Assembly (NCBI GenBank): GCA_027030245.1
Contig: JALVFE010000022.1
Coordinates: forward strand, 39,148-91,815
Direction: 5' to 3'
Length of the DNA: 52,668 bases
From: Melioribacteraceae bacterium
GTDB taxonomy: Bacteria; Bacteroidota; Ignavibacteria; Ignavibacteriales; Melioribacteraceae
The notes beneath the pieces were generated by a model. It was not told the DNA's origin. It saw only the letters and a list, made by a program, of their open reading frames with translations, and did not search any database. This document shows, in pieces, positions 39,301-48,057 of this stretch. How positions within the stretch are numbered: position 1 is the stretch's first letter; each line of letters starts with the position of its first letter. Both the position numbers and the translations under genes were made by a program.

Positions 39301-41751
39301 TATTTACCGAACGTTTACGTTACGGCTACATTATTCAGACCGCATTCCGCTAAAAATATGGCGCCGTTTATTGTTGGTCACGGTTTTCAAAACATTAAAG
39401 TAGAAAAGAAAGAATATCACTTACCAGTTGAAATTATTGCTCCAAAAAAAATTAAGCCGAACAGAACCCAAACCGTTACGGTAAAAACCAGACCGGAACA
39501 AAATATTTACGTTACGTTAGCAGCGGTTGACGAAGGCATATTGCAACTTAAGAATTATCAGACACCCGATCCATATCATTTTATGTATGCAAAGCAAGCT
39601 CTTAAGGTTGCAACTTATGACGTTTACAAATTCCTTTTACCCGAAATTCTGGCGCTTCAAACGTCTCCGGGCGGCGATGCTATGGAAAAACAAATTCAGA
39701 AACGGGCGAACCCGATAAAATCGAAAAGATTTAAACTTTTATCATTGTGGAGCGGAATTAAGAAAACCGATTCAAATGGAGAAGCCAAAATCAATTTGAA
39801 AATCCCGCAATACAACGGTGAACTCCGGTTAATGGCAATTGCATATAAGAATAAAAGTTTTGGAAGCGCTTCCTCTCCAATGAAAATAGCAGATGATTTG
39901 GTAATCGAACCTCAAATTCCGCGGGTTTTAACAATTACCGATAAATTAACAATGCCGGTAACTTTGATAAATAATACCGCTAAAAAAGGGAACGTAAAGG
40001 TTACGGTAAAAGTAAAAGACCCGCTGGTTCTTCTTTCAAAGGAAACGCAAGAAGTATCGATTGAACCGCATAATTCCGCCGTGGCAGAATTTGAAATTTT
40101 AACCAAGCCGAAAATCGGCAATTCCAAAATTACTATTTCTACTTCAGGAATTGCCAAATCAAAAGTGGAAACCGAAATTTCCATCAGACCGAATTTACCC
40201 TTGGTAACAACCAGCGGCACCGGAATTATTAACGGGGGCGATGAAGAAAAAATCGAGTTTCCTACAAATTATGTGAAAGGCACGGTATCAAGCAAATTGA
40301 TCATCAGTAATTTCCCAAGTATTAAATATGCCAAACAATTGAAGGAGCTTGTTCAATACCCTCACGGTTGCGTTGAACAAACCACTTCCAAATTATTTCC
40401 GCAATTATATTTTGACGATTTGGTTAAGCTGGTAGCGCCCGAAATATATGAACAAAACAACCCGACTTATTACATAAAAGCCGGAATTAAAAAACTTGAA
40501 TCGATGCAAATGTATAACGGCGCTATTGCATATTGGCCCGGCGGAAATTATACTTATCCGTGGGGATCGACTTACGCAGCGCATTTTCTGTTCGAAGCTC
40601 AAAGAAAAGGATTTAAAGTAGATAAAACCGTATTGTCAAACCTGATTTCATATCTTTCGAATCTCGTGAAACAAAAAAGCGAAAGGGATTATTATTATTA
40701 CGTAAACGGCAAAAGAATAATTAAAAAGCAAGCAAAAAAGGCGACCATATACGCGCTTTATGTTTTAGCTTTGGCAGGTCACAGCGATATTTCTACAATG
40801 AATTATTATCGCGCCAACCTTCATTTGGTGCCTGACGACATGATTTACATGTTAGCTGCCGCATACGCTTTGTCTAAAAAATGGGCTGCTGCATTCGATT
40901 TAATTCCCAAACAATATAGAATTATACAAGCTCAGCGCGAAACCGGCGGAAGTTTCGATTCGGAAATCCGAACGAACGCTATTGCCCTTAATATGCTGCT
41001 CGAAATCGATCCCTCTCATTCACAAATTCCTTTTATCATCGAATACCTTACAAATAAAGCGATGGATGCATACACAACGCAAGACAGGGCATTTCTGTTT
41101 TTAGCTTTGGGGAAAGCGGCTAAGAATTTGGCTCAGGAAAATTTGGCAATAGATATTTACGACGGCGAAAACCATATAGGTAAATATCATGGTAAAAATT
41201 TAATAATTCCCAACGGTAAGATTTCCGGTAATACTTTAACTTTGAAATCATCGGGAAAAGGCCAAGTTTACTATTACTGGGAACGCGAAGGAATTCCGGT
41301 TAATGTAAAAATAAAAGATGTCGATAAAGGTCTAAAGGTTAGAAGAAAATATTATGACTACAAGACAAATAAAGAAATAACAGACGGAAAATTCCGGCAA
41401 GGTCAATTGGTTTTATGTAAAATTTCCCTAACCGGATTAGATAGATCCGCCGAAAATATAGTAATTACCGATATAATCCCGGCAGGCGCTGAAATAGAAA
41501 ATCCGAGATTAACCGGAACATCACGAGTGCAAATGGACACCAAACAAAAACTACACGTACAATATTCCGATATCCGGGACGACCGTTTGATTCTCTTTAC
41601 AAACTTGAAAGCTAATAAAACAAAAGAATATTGGTATTTGTTACGCTTGGTTAACAAAGGGATTTTTATTGTACCGCCCATTACAGCCGATGCAATGTAT
41701 GCTAAAGAATTTCATTCAATAAACGGGGGTACATTAATTTTCATACAATGA
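36373..41751 (+). CDS. yfhM: Bacterial alpha-2-macroglobulin, lipoprotein, thioester-containing
   Basis: 1792 residues. The signal peptide ends in the lipobox IFFSC, with lipidation at Cys18 followed by Ser-Thr. MG-type beta domains run through the first 1300 residues, including the RPGEKVYLSAILRD and DYAQTGTYKA segments. The thioester motif is intact as GCVEQ (Cys1333, Gln1336) in YPHGCVEQTTSKLFPQ, followed by the helical TED with GGNYTYPWGSTYAAH. Bacterial macroglobulins trap attacking proteases in the periplasm and bind them through the thioester. It overlaps pbpC by 4 bases (ATGA), the classic yfhM-pbpC pairing, thought to couple protease defence to wall repair. Confidence 0.95.
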   Translation: MKLKALSFFVFTLIFFSCSTPNKVTVTSFSPTGEVEKYTNFTIKFDKELAPDTLIDKWVKDDFIKFEPAINGKYKWLSPSKLLFSPEEPLEPMQKYKAVITDKVLFNKNLKPDFNTYGFHTQDFAVTKAEFFWDHIPHKNYQLQLFSNLYFNYKVNPDTIKNYIKIILNGKEISEFKINSPTPTKVLAINIGTVQQARKPQEIKILIKKGLKSSIGGTPLSTDVSFDESIPPISELEITDVNSGSDNNNMWISISTTQKVDKDKLKDYIEINPECKVKFVVLDNKIRIVSDFNNEPTIKIKIKKGLPGLYGGKLSEDFEQKVTLVNLAPFIEFADRTGMYLLKNGEKNLTVKVLNIDKISVTVFKIFQNNLVHFFNSNRYAYEDEDSYSDYYNLYENGKNIYHKEITVNGKKNKEKDIIISLKDLPEGKFKGIYLVRVDDSEHRWRNDYKLISSTDLGIIAKRSRRNLMVFVNSLSTAEPVVNAKVTVISTNNQKILTQKTDADGIVIFNNYVDLIKGFSGRLVLVEHEDDFNFIDFRKNYVETSRFDVSGKNSYIKYNAFLYSARNLYRPGEKVYLSAILRDNNINVINKLPLKLKIVKPQGGTLETFSPKLNEQGSFEISFTLPDYAQTGTYKAILKIASGGHLATYNFFVEEFVPDKMRVTVENNKNHYKPGDSLITKVNSEYFFGAKASGLKVEEEIQLKEQSFFSLRFQDFNFSNFSLKGKSISKTILEGKTNKDGIAEIKYTIPDSIVSGGVYKGIQFISVFDPTGRTVNKISSFKVFPRNYYLGIRNSGYYLSTNSNIHYQFVAVDDHDNPIDNFKATVTLAKYRWNTVLKKNSEGKFYYDSEWKPQIVWNKNITMTKSPYDFSFTVDNTGEYEIRISKQGEEGYVKHRFYAYGWGSRSYSSFGVSRDGKIEMVLDKKSYQPGENCKILFKTPFSGRMLVTLEKDSIYYYGFVNVEKGSAELTLPIKEIYLPNVYVTATLFRPHSAKNMAPFIVGHGFQNIKVEKKEYHLPVEIIAPKKIKPNRTQTVTVKTRPEQNIYVTLAAVDEGILQLKNYQTPDPYHFMYAKQALKVATYDVYKFLLPEILALQTSPGGDAMEKQIQKRANPIKSKRFKLLSLWSGIKKTDSNGEAKINLKIPQYNGELRLMAIAYKNKSFGSASSPMKIADDLVIEPQIPRVLTITDKLTMPVTLINNTAKKGNVKVTVKVKDPLVLLSKETQEVSIEPHNSAVAEFEILTKPKIGNSKITISTSGIAKSKVETEISIRPNLPLVTTSGTGIINGGDEEKIEFPTNYVKGTVSSKLIISNFPSIKYAKQLKELVQYPHGCVEQTTSKLFPQLYFDDLVKLVAPEIYEQNNPTYYIKAGIKKLESMQMYNGAIAYWPGGNYTYPWGSTYAAHFLFEAQRKGFKVDKTVLSNLISYLSNLVKQKSERDYYYYVNGKRIIKKQAKKATIYALYVLALAGHSDISTMNYYRANLHLVPDDMIYMLAAAYALSKKWAAAFDLIPKQYRIIQAQRETGGSFDSEIRTNAIALNMLLEIDPSHSQIPFIIEYLTNKAMDAYTTQDRAFLFLALGKAAKNLAQENLAIDIYDGENHIGKYHGKNLIIPNGKISGNTLTLKSSGKGQVYYYWEREGIPVNVKIKDVDKGLKVRRKYYDYKTNKEITDGKFRQGQLVLCKISLTGLDRSAENIVITDIIPAGAEIENPRLTGTSRVQMDTKQKLHVQYSDIRDDRLILFTNLKANKTKEYWYLLRLVNKGIFIVPPITADAMYAKEFHSINGGTLIFIQ

Positions 41752-44054
41752 TTCAGGTTAATAAAAAAGTCTTGGTTAAAAAAGCCTTTTTTTATGCGGT
41801 TGGGATAATAATCATAATTTTTCTTTTGGATATTATCTTCCCTTTACCAAACCTGAAAAGGTTTTCCAAAGCGGTATATTCGGAAAACGGCGAATTGCTC
41901 TCCGCATATCTTACAAAAGATGACAAGTGGAGATTGGAAACAAATATCGATTCCGTTTCGGAAACCGCGATAAAAGTAATTTTATTCAAAGAAGACAAAT
42001 ATTTTTATTATCATCCGGGTGTAAATCCTTTTGCCGTTGTCCGTGCTTTTATTGGTAATCTAACAGGTGAAGGAAGAATTTCCGGAGCTTCCACTATTAC
42101 GATGCAACTTGTGCGGATTCTTGAGCCACACAAAAGAACATTATTCAACAAAATATTAGAAACGTTTAGAGCCTTTCAATTGGAACTTCACTATTCCAAA
42201 AAAGAAATTTTGAATATGTATCTCAGTTACGCTCCGTATGGCGGAAATATTGAAGGGATTACATCTGCGGCATACATTTATTTTAATAATGCCCCATCCC
42301 GGTTAAGCTTAGCCCAAGCTGCCGAACTTGCGGTAATACCGCAAAATCCGAATAGATACAGACCGGACAAGAATCCCGAACAAACGCTAATAAAACGGAA
42401 TAAACTTTTAAGAAAACTTCTTAAAGCTCATTTGTTTTCGGAGAAAGACATAAATTTGGCACTACAAGAGCCCGTTTCCGGTTATAGATTTCGTTTACCG
42501 GATTTAGCTCAACATTTCAGCAATTATGTAAGCAGACTATCAGAAGAAAATCAATTACTTACAACTTTAAACTTAAAAACACAATTTATTGCCGAGCAAT
42601 TATTACATCAACACATACAAAAACTTTCCCCGGAAGGCATTACAAACGGAGCAATACTTGTAATTAACAATAAAAGTCATCAAATAAAAGCTTATGTAGG
42701 TTCGGCAGATTTTTATGATGATAAAATTTCTGGTCAAGTTAACGGAATTAATGCCATTCGCTCGCCGGGTTCCACACTAAAACCTTTTTTATACGCTCTT
42801 CTTTTCGACAAAGGTTCGTTAACCCCGCAAACAAAAATTCCGGATATACCATTAAATTTCGGCGGATATCAACCGGAAAATTTCAATATGAAATTTCACG
42901 GCTACGTTTCCGCTCAATATGCATTGGCTAATTCATTAAACATTCCTGCGGTTTTACTTTTACAAAAGAGCGGTTTGAAAAATTTTATTACCCTGTTAGA
43001 ACACCTTAAATTCAATTTCATAAAAAAAAGTAAAAGAAAGCTGGGACTTTCCACAATTTTGGGCGGTTGCGGTGTAAGTCTTTTTGAACTGGTTACGGCA
43101 TACACGGTTTTTGCGAATAAGGGTAATTTATATATTCCGCAAATATTACTTAACAACAAAAATGATGCTCATACTACTGTTTTTTCGGAAGAAGCTTGCT
43201 ACTTAATTTCTAATATTTTAAGCTCTAATGAAAGGCCGGACTTGGAAGTCAATTTTTTCCCCGATACGAAATTACCTAAGATTGCTTGGAAGACCGGTAC
43301 CTCGCAAGGGAAACGCGATGCTTGGGCAATAGGTTACAATTCGAATTACACAATCGGTGTTTGGTTGGGGAACTTCGACGGAAAAGGAGCTCCGACATTA
43401 ACCGGCTCGCAAAAAGCCGTGCCGTTGTTAATCGAATTATTTAATTCAATCGATTACGGTTCTTCAAATAACTGGTTCCCCTTTCCAAAAAATTTAGACG
43501 AACGGAAAGTTTGCGCGGAGTCTGGCTTGTTACCAAATCAATATTGTAAAAATTTTACGTACGATTATTTCATTAAAAATGTTACTAATAATAAAAAATG
43601 TGATATTCATAAAGAATTCTACGTTAGTAAAGACGAAAAAATCAGTTACTGCACAGAATGTTTGCCTAAAAAAAATTATATTAAAAAAGTTTACCCGGTT
43701 TACCCGGAAGTTGTATCATATTGGTTTAAGAGCCAAGGTTTACAATCAGACAATCCACCAAAACATAACCCCGGATGCATCGCTTCCTTTAACGATAAAG
43801 GACCAACAATTTTATCACCGCAAAAGGATTTTCAATATTATATTAACAAGGAAAGAAAAGAGAAAATACTTTTACAAGCGGTGACCGACGAAAAAGCCCA
43901 TTTGATTTACTGGTTTGTCAATCAACAAATTAAAACAATTGTTTCCAGCGGCGCAAAGTTTTTTTATTCACCGGAAAGCGATTCGCTTTCACTCGTTTGC
44001 GTTGACGATTTGGGAAGAAAAAGCGAAATGAATGTAAAAATTATTTTCTACTGA
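41748..44054 (+). CDS. pbpC: Penicillin-binding protein 1C
   Basis: 768 residues. After an N-terminal membrane helix (11-31) comes a GT51 domain with EDKYFYYHPG (Glu82) and GASTITMQLVR (113-123). The transpeptidase domain has STLK (342-345), SLN (396-398) and KTGTS (515-519). The C-terminal 130 residues form the PbpC-specific domain (BiPBP_C), with CIASFNDKGPTILSP; a small Cys cluster (CDIHKEF, CTECL) precedes it. It polymerises and possibly cross-links peptidoglycan and works with the alpha-2-macroglobulin encoded directly upstream. The ATG lies inside the end of that gene. Confidence 0.95.
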   Translation: MIQVNKKVLVKKAFFYAVGIIIIIFLLDIIFPLPNLKRFSKAVYSENGELLSAYLTKDDKWRLETNIDSVSETAIKVILFKEDKYFYYHPGVNPFAVVRAFIGNLTGEGRISGASTITMQLVRILEPHKRTLFNKILETFRAFQLELHYSKKEILNMYLSYAPYGGNIEGITSAAYIYFNNAPSRLSLAQAAELAVIPQNPNRYRPDKNPEQTLIKRNKLLRKLLKAHLFSEKDINLALQEPVSGYRFRLPDLAQHFSNYVSRLSEENQLLTTLNLKTQFIAEQLLHQHIQKLSPEGITNGAILVINNKSHQIKAYVGSADFYDDKISGQVNGINAIRSPGSTLKPFLYALLFDKGSLTPQTKIPDIPLNFGGYQPENFNMKFHGYVSAQYALANSLNIPAVLLLQKSGLKNFITLLEHLKFNFIKKSKRKLGLSTILGGCGVSLFELVTAYTVFANKGNLYIPQILLNNKNDAHTTVFSEEACYLISNILSSNERPDLEVNFFPDTKLPKIAWKTGTSQGKRDAWAIGYNSNYTIGVWLGNFDGKGAPTLTGSQKAVPLLIELFNSIDYGSSNNWFPFPKNLDERKVCAESGLLPNQYCKNFTYDYFIKNVTNNKKCDIHKEFYVSKDEKISYCTECLPKKNYIKKVYPVYPEVVSYWFKSQGLQSDNPPKHNPGCIASFNDKGPTILSPQKDFQYYINKERKEKILLQAVTDEKAHLIYWFVNQQIKTIVSSGAKFFYSPESDSLSLVCVDDLGRKSEMNVKIIFY

Positions 44055-44100
44055 ATTTCCCTACTTGATAACATCCACAGAATCCTTTATACTTTGTGTT

Positions 44101-45921
44101 ATGAAACCCGGATTAAAAGAAAAACTGGAAGCAATTCCCGCTTTACCCGGCGTTTATCAATTTCTGGATGCCAAGGGTAAAATTATTTACGTGGGCAAAG
44201 CAAAAGATTTGCGCAGCCGGATACGTTCATATTTTCAAAGCAATTTGGATTCCCCAAAAACCAAAGCGCTTGTATCCAAAATTGCCGATTTGGAAACCAT
44301 TATTACCGATACCGAAATTGAAGCGCTCGTTCTCGAAAATAATTTAATCAAACTGTATAAACCGCGCTATAACGTTAATCTTAAAGACGATAAATCATAT
44401 CCGTATATCCGTGTAACAAAAGAACCTTACCCGCAAATATTTTCCACGCGGCAAATCGTGCGGGACGGGTCTTTATACTTCGGACCGTATACGGATGTTA
44501 AGAACATGAAAGCTTCGCTGCGGATGATTAATCAAACGTTCAAGATAAGAAGCTGCAAATATTACATAGACGACGAAGTAATTAAAAAGAAGAAGATAAA
44601 AGTTTGTTTGGATTATCATATAAAAAAATGCGATGGTCCTTGCGAAGGTCTGGTTTCCGAAGAAGACTACAACAAAATGGTTCAAGAAGTAATTAAGGTG
44701 TTGCGCGGAAAAACAGCTTCCCTAATTGAAGAATTGAAACGGCAAATGGAAGAAGAATCCCGCAAATTAAATTTTGAAAAGGCATCGGAAATTAGAGACA
44801 AACTGAAAAGATTGGAAATATACTCATCGAAACAAAAGGTTGTAAGCAATGATTTCGGAGATCGCGACGTTATCAGTGTAGCCGTGGAAGATAAAGATGT
44901 TGCCGCAACAATCCTTAATATCCGCGACGGGAAGTTGGTCGGGAAAAGACAATTAAAATTATCGACGGGATTGGTAGACAACATTGAAAAAATTTATAAT
45001 TCGGTAATTAAGTTTTATTACGGCGAGTTTGCGGAAATCCCAAAAGAAATTTTGCTGGACGTTGAACCCGAAGATTCTTCCGCTCTGTTAAACTGGCTGA
45101 ATCAAAAATCGGGGAGAAAAACGAAATTTGTTATTCCTAAAAAAAGCAGCAATGCACTTTCTTTATTGAAAATGTGCAAGCAGAACGCTTTGCTTCACTT
45201 AAAAGATATTCAGCTCCAAAGGATGAAACGGGAAGGCACACTTCCCCATGTTTTAAGTTCGTTAAAAAGGGATTTGTTTTTGAAAAACATTCCGAAAAAA
45301 ATAGAATGTTTCGACATCTCGAATATTCAAGGTTCCGATACGGTTGCCAGCATGGTTGTTTTTGAAAATGCAAAACCGAAGAAAAGCAAATACCGTAAAT
45401 TTATTATTAAAAGTGTGGAAGGTCCGGATGACTTTGCAAGCATGCGCGAAGTTATAGAGCGCAGATATTCCAAACTGAAAGAAAACGATGAACCTTTACC
45501 CGATTTGATTATGGTTGACGGCGGGAAGGGACAATTATCAAGTGCCGTCAGCGTTTTAAAAAATTTGGGATTTATAAACTTTGAAATCATCGGACTGGCA
45601 AAGCGTTTGGAAGAAATTTATTTACCGAATTCACCCGAGCCCCAAACAATTCCCAAAACATCATCAAGTTTAAAATTGCTTCAACGAATTAGGGATGAAG
45701 CGCACAGATTCGCAATTACGTTCCACAGACAAAGACGTTCGAAGAGAACCCTGACTTCCGAACTCCTTGAAATTAAAGGTATCGGGGAGAAAATTGCGGA
45801 AAAATTGCTTAAAAATTTCAAAAGCGTAAATGAAATTAAACTTGCTTCACTCGAAGAACTTGAGAAAATTATAGGAAAAGCAAAAGCGGAAACGGTGTAT
45901 AAATTTTATCATCCGGATTAA
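44101..45921 (+). CDS. uvrC: Excinuclease ABC subunit C
   Basis: 606 residues from the ATG at 44101. A TTG at 44065 would add 12 unlikely residues, since LKEKLEAIPALPGVYQF is a normal UvrC start. The N-terminal GIY-YIG nuclease has GVYQF and IIYVGKAKDLRSRI (catalytic Tyr30). The UVR motif is LNFEKASEIRDKLKRLE, followed by the RNase H-like C-terminal nuclease with IECFDISNIQGSDTVASMV and MVDGGKGQLSSA. A helix-hairpin-helix tail ends the protein (LLEIKGIGEKIAEKLLKNF). It makes both cuts in nucleotide excision repair with UvrA and UvrB. It begins 46 bases after pbpC and is probably co-transcribed with it, though not functionally linked. Confidence 0.97.
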   Translation: MKPGLKEKLEAIPALPGVYQFLDAKGKIIYVGKAKDLRSRIRSYFQSNLDSPKTKALVSKIADLETIITDTEIEALVLENNLIKLYKPRYNVNLKDDKSYPYIRVTKEPYPQIFSTRQIVRDGSLYFGPYTDVKNMKASLRMINQTFKIRSCKYYIDDEVIKKKKIKVCLDYHIKKCDGPCEGLVSEEDYNKMVQEVIKVLRGKTASLIEELKRQMEEESRKLNFEKASEIRDKLKRLEIYSSKQKVVSNDFGDRDVISVAVEDKDVAATILNIRDGKLVGKRQLKLSTGLVDNIEKIYNSVIKFYYGEFAEIPKEILLDVEPEDSSALLNWLNQKSGRKTKFVIPKKSSNALSLLKMCKQNALLHLKDIQLQRMKREGTLPHVLSSLKRDLFLKNIPKKIECFDISNIQGSDTVASMVVFENAKPKKSKYRKFIIKSVEGPDDFASMREVIERRYSKLKENDEPLPDLIMVDGGKGQLSSAVSVLKNLGFINFEIIGLAKRLEEIYLPNSPEPQTIPKTSSSLKLLQRIRDEAHRFAITFHRQRRSKRTLTSELLEIKGIGEKIAEKLLKNFKSVNEIKLASLEELEKIIGKAKAETVYKFYHPD

Positions 45922-45971
45922 TGCAAAAAATCTAATCCCTTAAAATCATATATTTTAATATTGTATTTTTA

Positions 45972-47840
45972 TTATGGTACAACTTTTTTGCCGAATATCA
46001 TTAATACACCATATAAAGCCGCAAAAATTATCAGAATTGCAACGAAAGGATTTAATCCGTAAGCGGTAAGAAAATCGCCGAAGAACATACTCACCACTCC
46101 AACTAATATTGCGTAAGGCAATTGGGTTCTTACGTGATCGATATGATTGCATTGCGAAGCCATCGAGCTCAAGATTGTCGTATCGGCAATGGGCGAACAA
46201 TGATCGCCCCAAACCGACCCGGCAAGCACGGAACTGATAACACCATGAATAATAATCGTGGATTCAACTCCGGATAAATTTGCCACATGCGAAACTTCGT
46301 TAGCCAAAGGTATTACGATGGGCATTACTATTGCCATTGTTCCCCAACTTGTTCCGGTGGCAAAACTAATTCCGCCGCAAATAATAAACACAATAACGGG
46401 CAGCAGTTTCGGGTTCAAAGATTCGCTCAGCAACGAGATGATATAATCGGCGGTTTTCAAATCAACGGTAATTTTACTTATTCCCCAAGCAAAAACCAAT
46501 ATGATAACAGCAAACAACATAGTCTGAACACCGTTGTGCCAAGCGTTCATTGAATCGTGCAAGTTTAACAATTTTTGCGAGACCGACATAATAACCGCTA
46601 CAATTCCGGCAAGCAAACTTGCCCAAAGCAATGCTTTGTAAGAATCGGAATGACTGATAATATTTTGCACCGAAAAATCGGTTGCTCCAATAGACTGAAG
46701 GTTGAGCAAGCCCGTGTAAATCAAGCCGCCAACGGTTCCCAATAGAATAATCAGAATTGGGATTGCGCCGTTTAACCAACTTGAATTACTTTTGGCTGCA
46801 ATTCTTGTTTTGTCTAATTCAACGGTTTTCACTTCCGAATCGTCGCTTGTAACTTTTCCTTCTTTTCTCGCGCGGTTCTCGGCTTTCAGCATCGGTCCGA
46901 AATCCCTTTGTAAAAAAGAAGTGAGAAACACAAAAAAGATTGCCGCTATCGGATAAAATCTGTAAGGAATTGTTTTCAGAAAAACATCGTATGCGTTTTC
47001 CGCGGAATTTATGGTTTTAAGACCTTCCGCAATTAAACCCAACTCGTAACCGATCCACGTGCTGATGATAACCAGACTTGCAACCGGCGCTGCGGTGGAA
47101 TCTACGATATAAGCCAATTTCTCGCGGGATATTTTTAACTTGTCGGTTATGGGTCGCATCATGTTCCCGATAATTAAAGAGTTTGCGTAATCATCGAAGA
47201 AAATTACCAAACCCATCAACCAGCTTGCAACCATTCCGCTTTTAGCGCTTTTTGCCAGTTTTGTTATCTGCCTTGCAAGCGCTTCCGTTCCGCCGTTCTG
47301 TGAAATTACGCCAACTACCCCGCCGATGAGAAGAGTGAAAACAATTACATACATGTGATCGGGATTAACTAAAACATTAATAATTAAAGTATCGGCTAAC
47401 CGGAGAAGCGCAGTCAACGGATTAAAATTGTAAATTAAGATTGCGCCGATGTAAATTCCTATAAACAAAGAAACCAACACCTGGCGGATTGCAAGGGCGA
47501 GTAATATCGCAATCAACGGCGGAATAATGCTGAACCAACCGGGTAAAATTCTTATCGCGTAAAACTTATCATCGGTTAAGTTCAATCTCACTTTATAATT
47601 TCCGGCTTCGCTAAAAACGATCGATGTATCTACAACAGAATTGTTAGGAAATAATTTAAAATTTTCCGTCTTCGTGTTTTTAATTAACGTGATATAAACA
47701 AAATCAACAGAGTCGGGTATCTCCGTTATTTTAATATCAGTCTTAATTCCGTTTAACGAAAAACCGGGTAGTATCACTTTTTGAGCAAAAAGCGAGCAGG
47801 AAATAAAAAGAAGAAGTAGAGTTAAAACTTTTCTATTCAA
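45972..47840 (-). CDS. NhaC-family Na+/H+ antiporter with N-terminal secreted domain
   Basis: 622 residues. It opens with a cleavable signal peptide (about 1-19, ending SLFAQ). About 85 residues of beta-rich, probably periplasmic sequence follow, containing EAGNYKVRLNLTD, before the first membrane helix near 105. The rest is an NhaC/ion-transporter-type bundle of about ten to twelve helices, with VVGVISQNGG, WLMGLVIFFDDYANSLIIGNMMRPITD and FATGTSWGTMAIVMPI, plus a WGDHCSPIADTTILSS loop. The family exchanges Na+ for H+ or moves organic anions. Similar proteins can also be malate/lactate antiporters, so the ion is not certain. It converges with uvrC across 50 bases. Confidence 0.88.
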   Translation of the reverse strand: MNRKVLTLLLLFISCSLFAQKVILPGFSLNGIKTDIKITEIPDSVDFVYITLIKNTKTENFKLFPNNSVVDTSIVFSEAGNYKVRLNLTDDKFYAIRILPGWFSIIPPLIAILLALAIRQVLVSLFIGIYIGAILIYNFNPLTALLRLADTLIINVLVNPDHMYVIVFTLLIGGVVGVISQNGGTEALARQITKLAKSAKSGMVASWLMGLVIFFDDYANSLIIGNMMRPITDKLKISREKLAYIVDSTAAPVASLVIISTWIGYELGLIAEGLKTINSAENAYDVFLKTIPYRFYPIAAIFFVFLTSFLQRDFGPMLKAENRARKEGKVTSDDSEVKTVELDKTRIAAKSNSSWLNGAIPILIILLGTVGGLIYTGLLNLQSIGATDFSVQNIISHSDSYKALLWASLLAGIVAVIMSVSQKLLNLHDSMNAWHNGVQTMLFAVIILVFAWGISKITVDLKTADYIISLLSESLNPKLLPVIVFIICGGISFATGTSWGTMAIVMPIVIPLANEVSHVANLSGVESTIIIHGVISSVLAGSVWGDHCSPIADTTILSSMASQCNHIDHVRTQLPYAILVGVVSMFFGDFLTAYGLNPFVAILIIFAALYGVLMIFGKKVVP

Positions 47841-47929
47841 TTCAATCCGGTATTATCTGAAGTTAATTTTTACCAAAAATAAGGAAAATTCGGATTAAAA
47901 GTTAAACTAATAAAGCGGTGGAAAAAAAA

Positions 47930-48019
47930 GCCGGGAACTAACTACCCAAACCGAACGCTTACCGCTGCTTCCTTCCGGACCTGACGGGGTTGGGCGCCGG
48001 CTTGTCAATCAGCCCCGGC
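47930..48019 (-). ncRNA. ffs: Signal recognition particle 4.5S RNA
   Basis: The minus strand carries the near-invariant SRP core, read as GTCAGGTCCGGAAGGAAGCAGC, split here as GTCAGGTCCGG and AAGGAAGCAGC. The 5' GCCGGGG pairs with the 3' CCCGGC to close the rod, and a run of eight T follows directly as a terminator. About 90 bases, the small bacterial form without an Alu domain. It binds Ffh to target membrane proteins. It lies between the antiporter gene and a glycosyltransferase gene on the same strand. Confidence 0.95.
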
Positions 48020-48037
48020 AATCTTAAATAAGGATTC

Positions 48038-48045
48038 CAAATATA
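48038..48045 (-). promoter_or_regulatory. Possible Bacteroidota-type -7 box before the SRP RNA
   Basis: The minus strand has TATATTTG, matching TAnnTTTG, the -7 motif of the Bacteroidota housekeeping sigma factor. It ends 19 bases before the first paired base of the SRP RNA, so the primary transcript would carry a short leader. The same octamer is found upstream of the possible small RNA at 3357-3364. No clear -33 TTTG was identified. Confidence 0.4.
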
Positions 48046-48057
48046 TAAATTATTTTC

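Noticed and set aside
44065-44100. uvrC starting at TTG 44065
   Set aside because: The 12 extra residues do not look like any UvrC N-terminus, and the ATG at 44101 gives the normal start.
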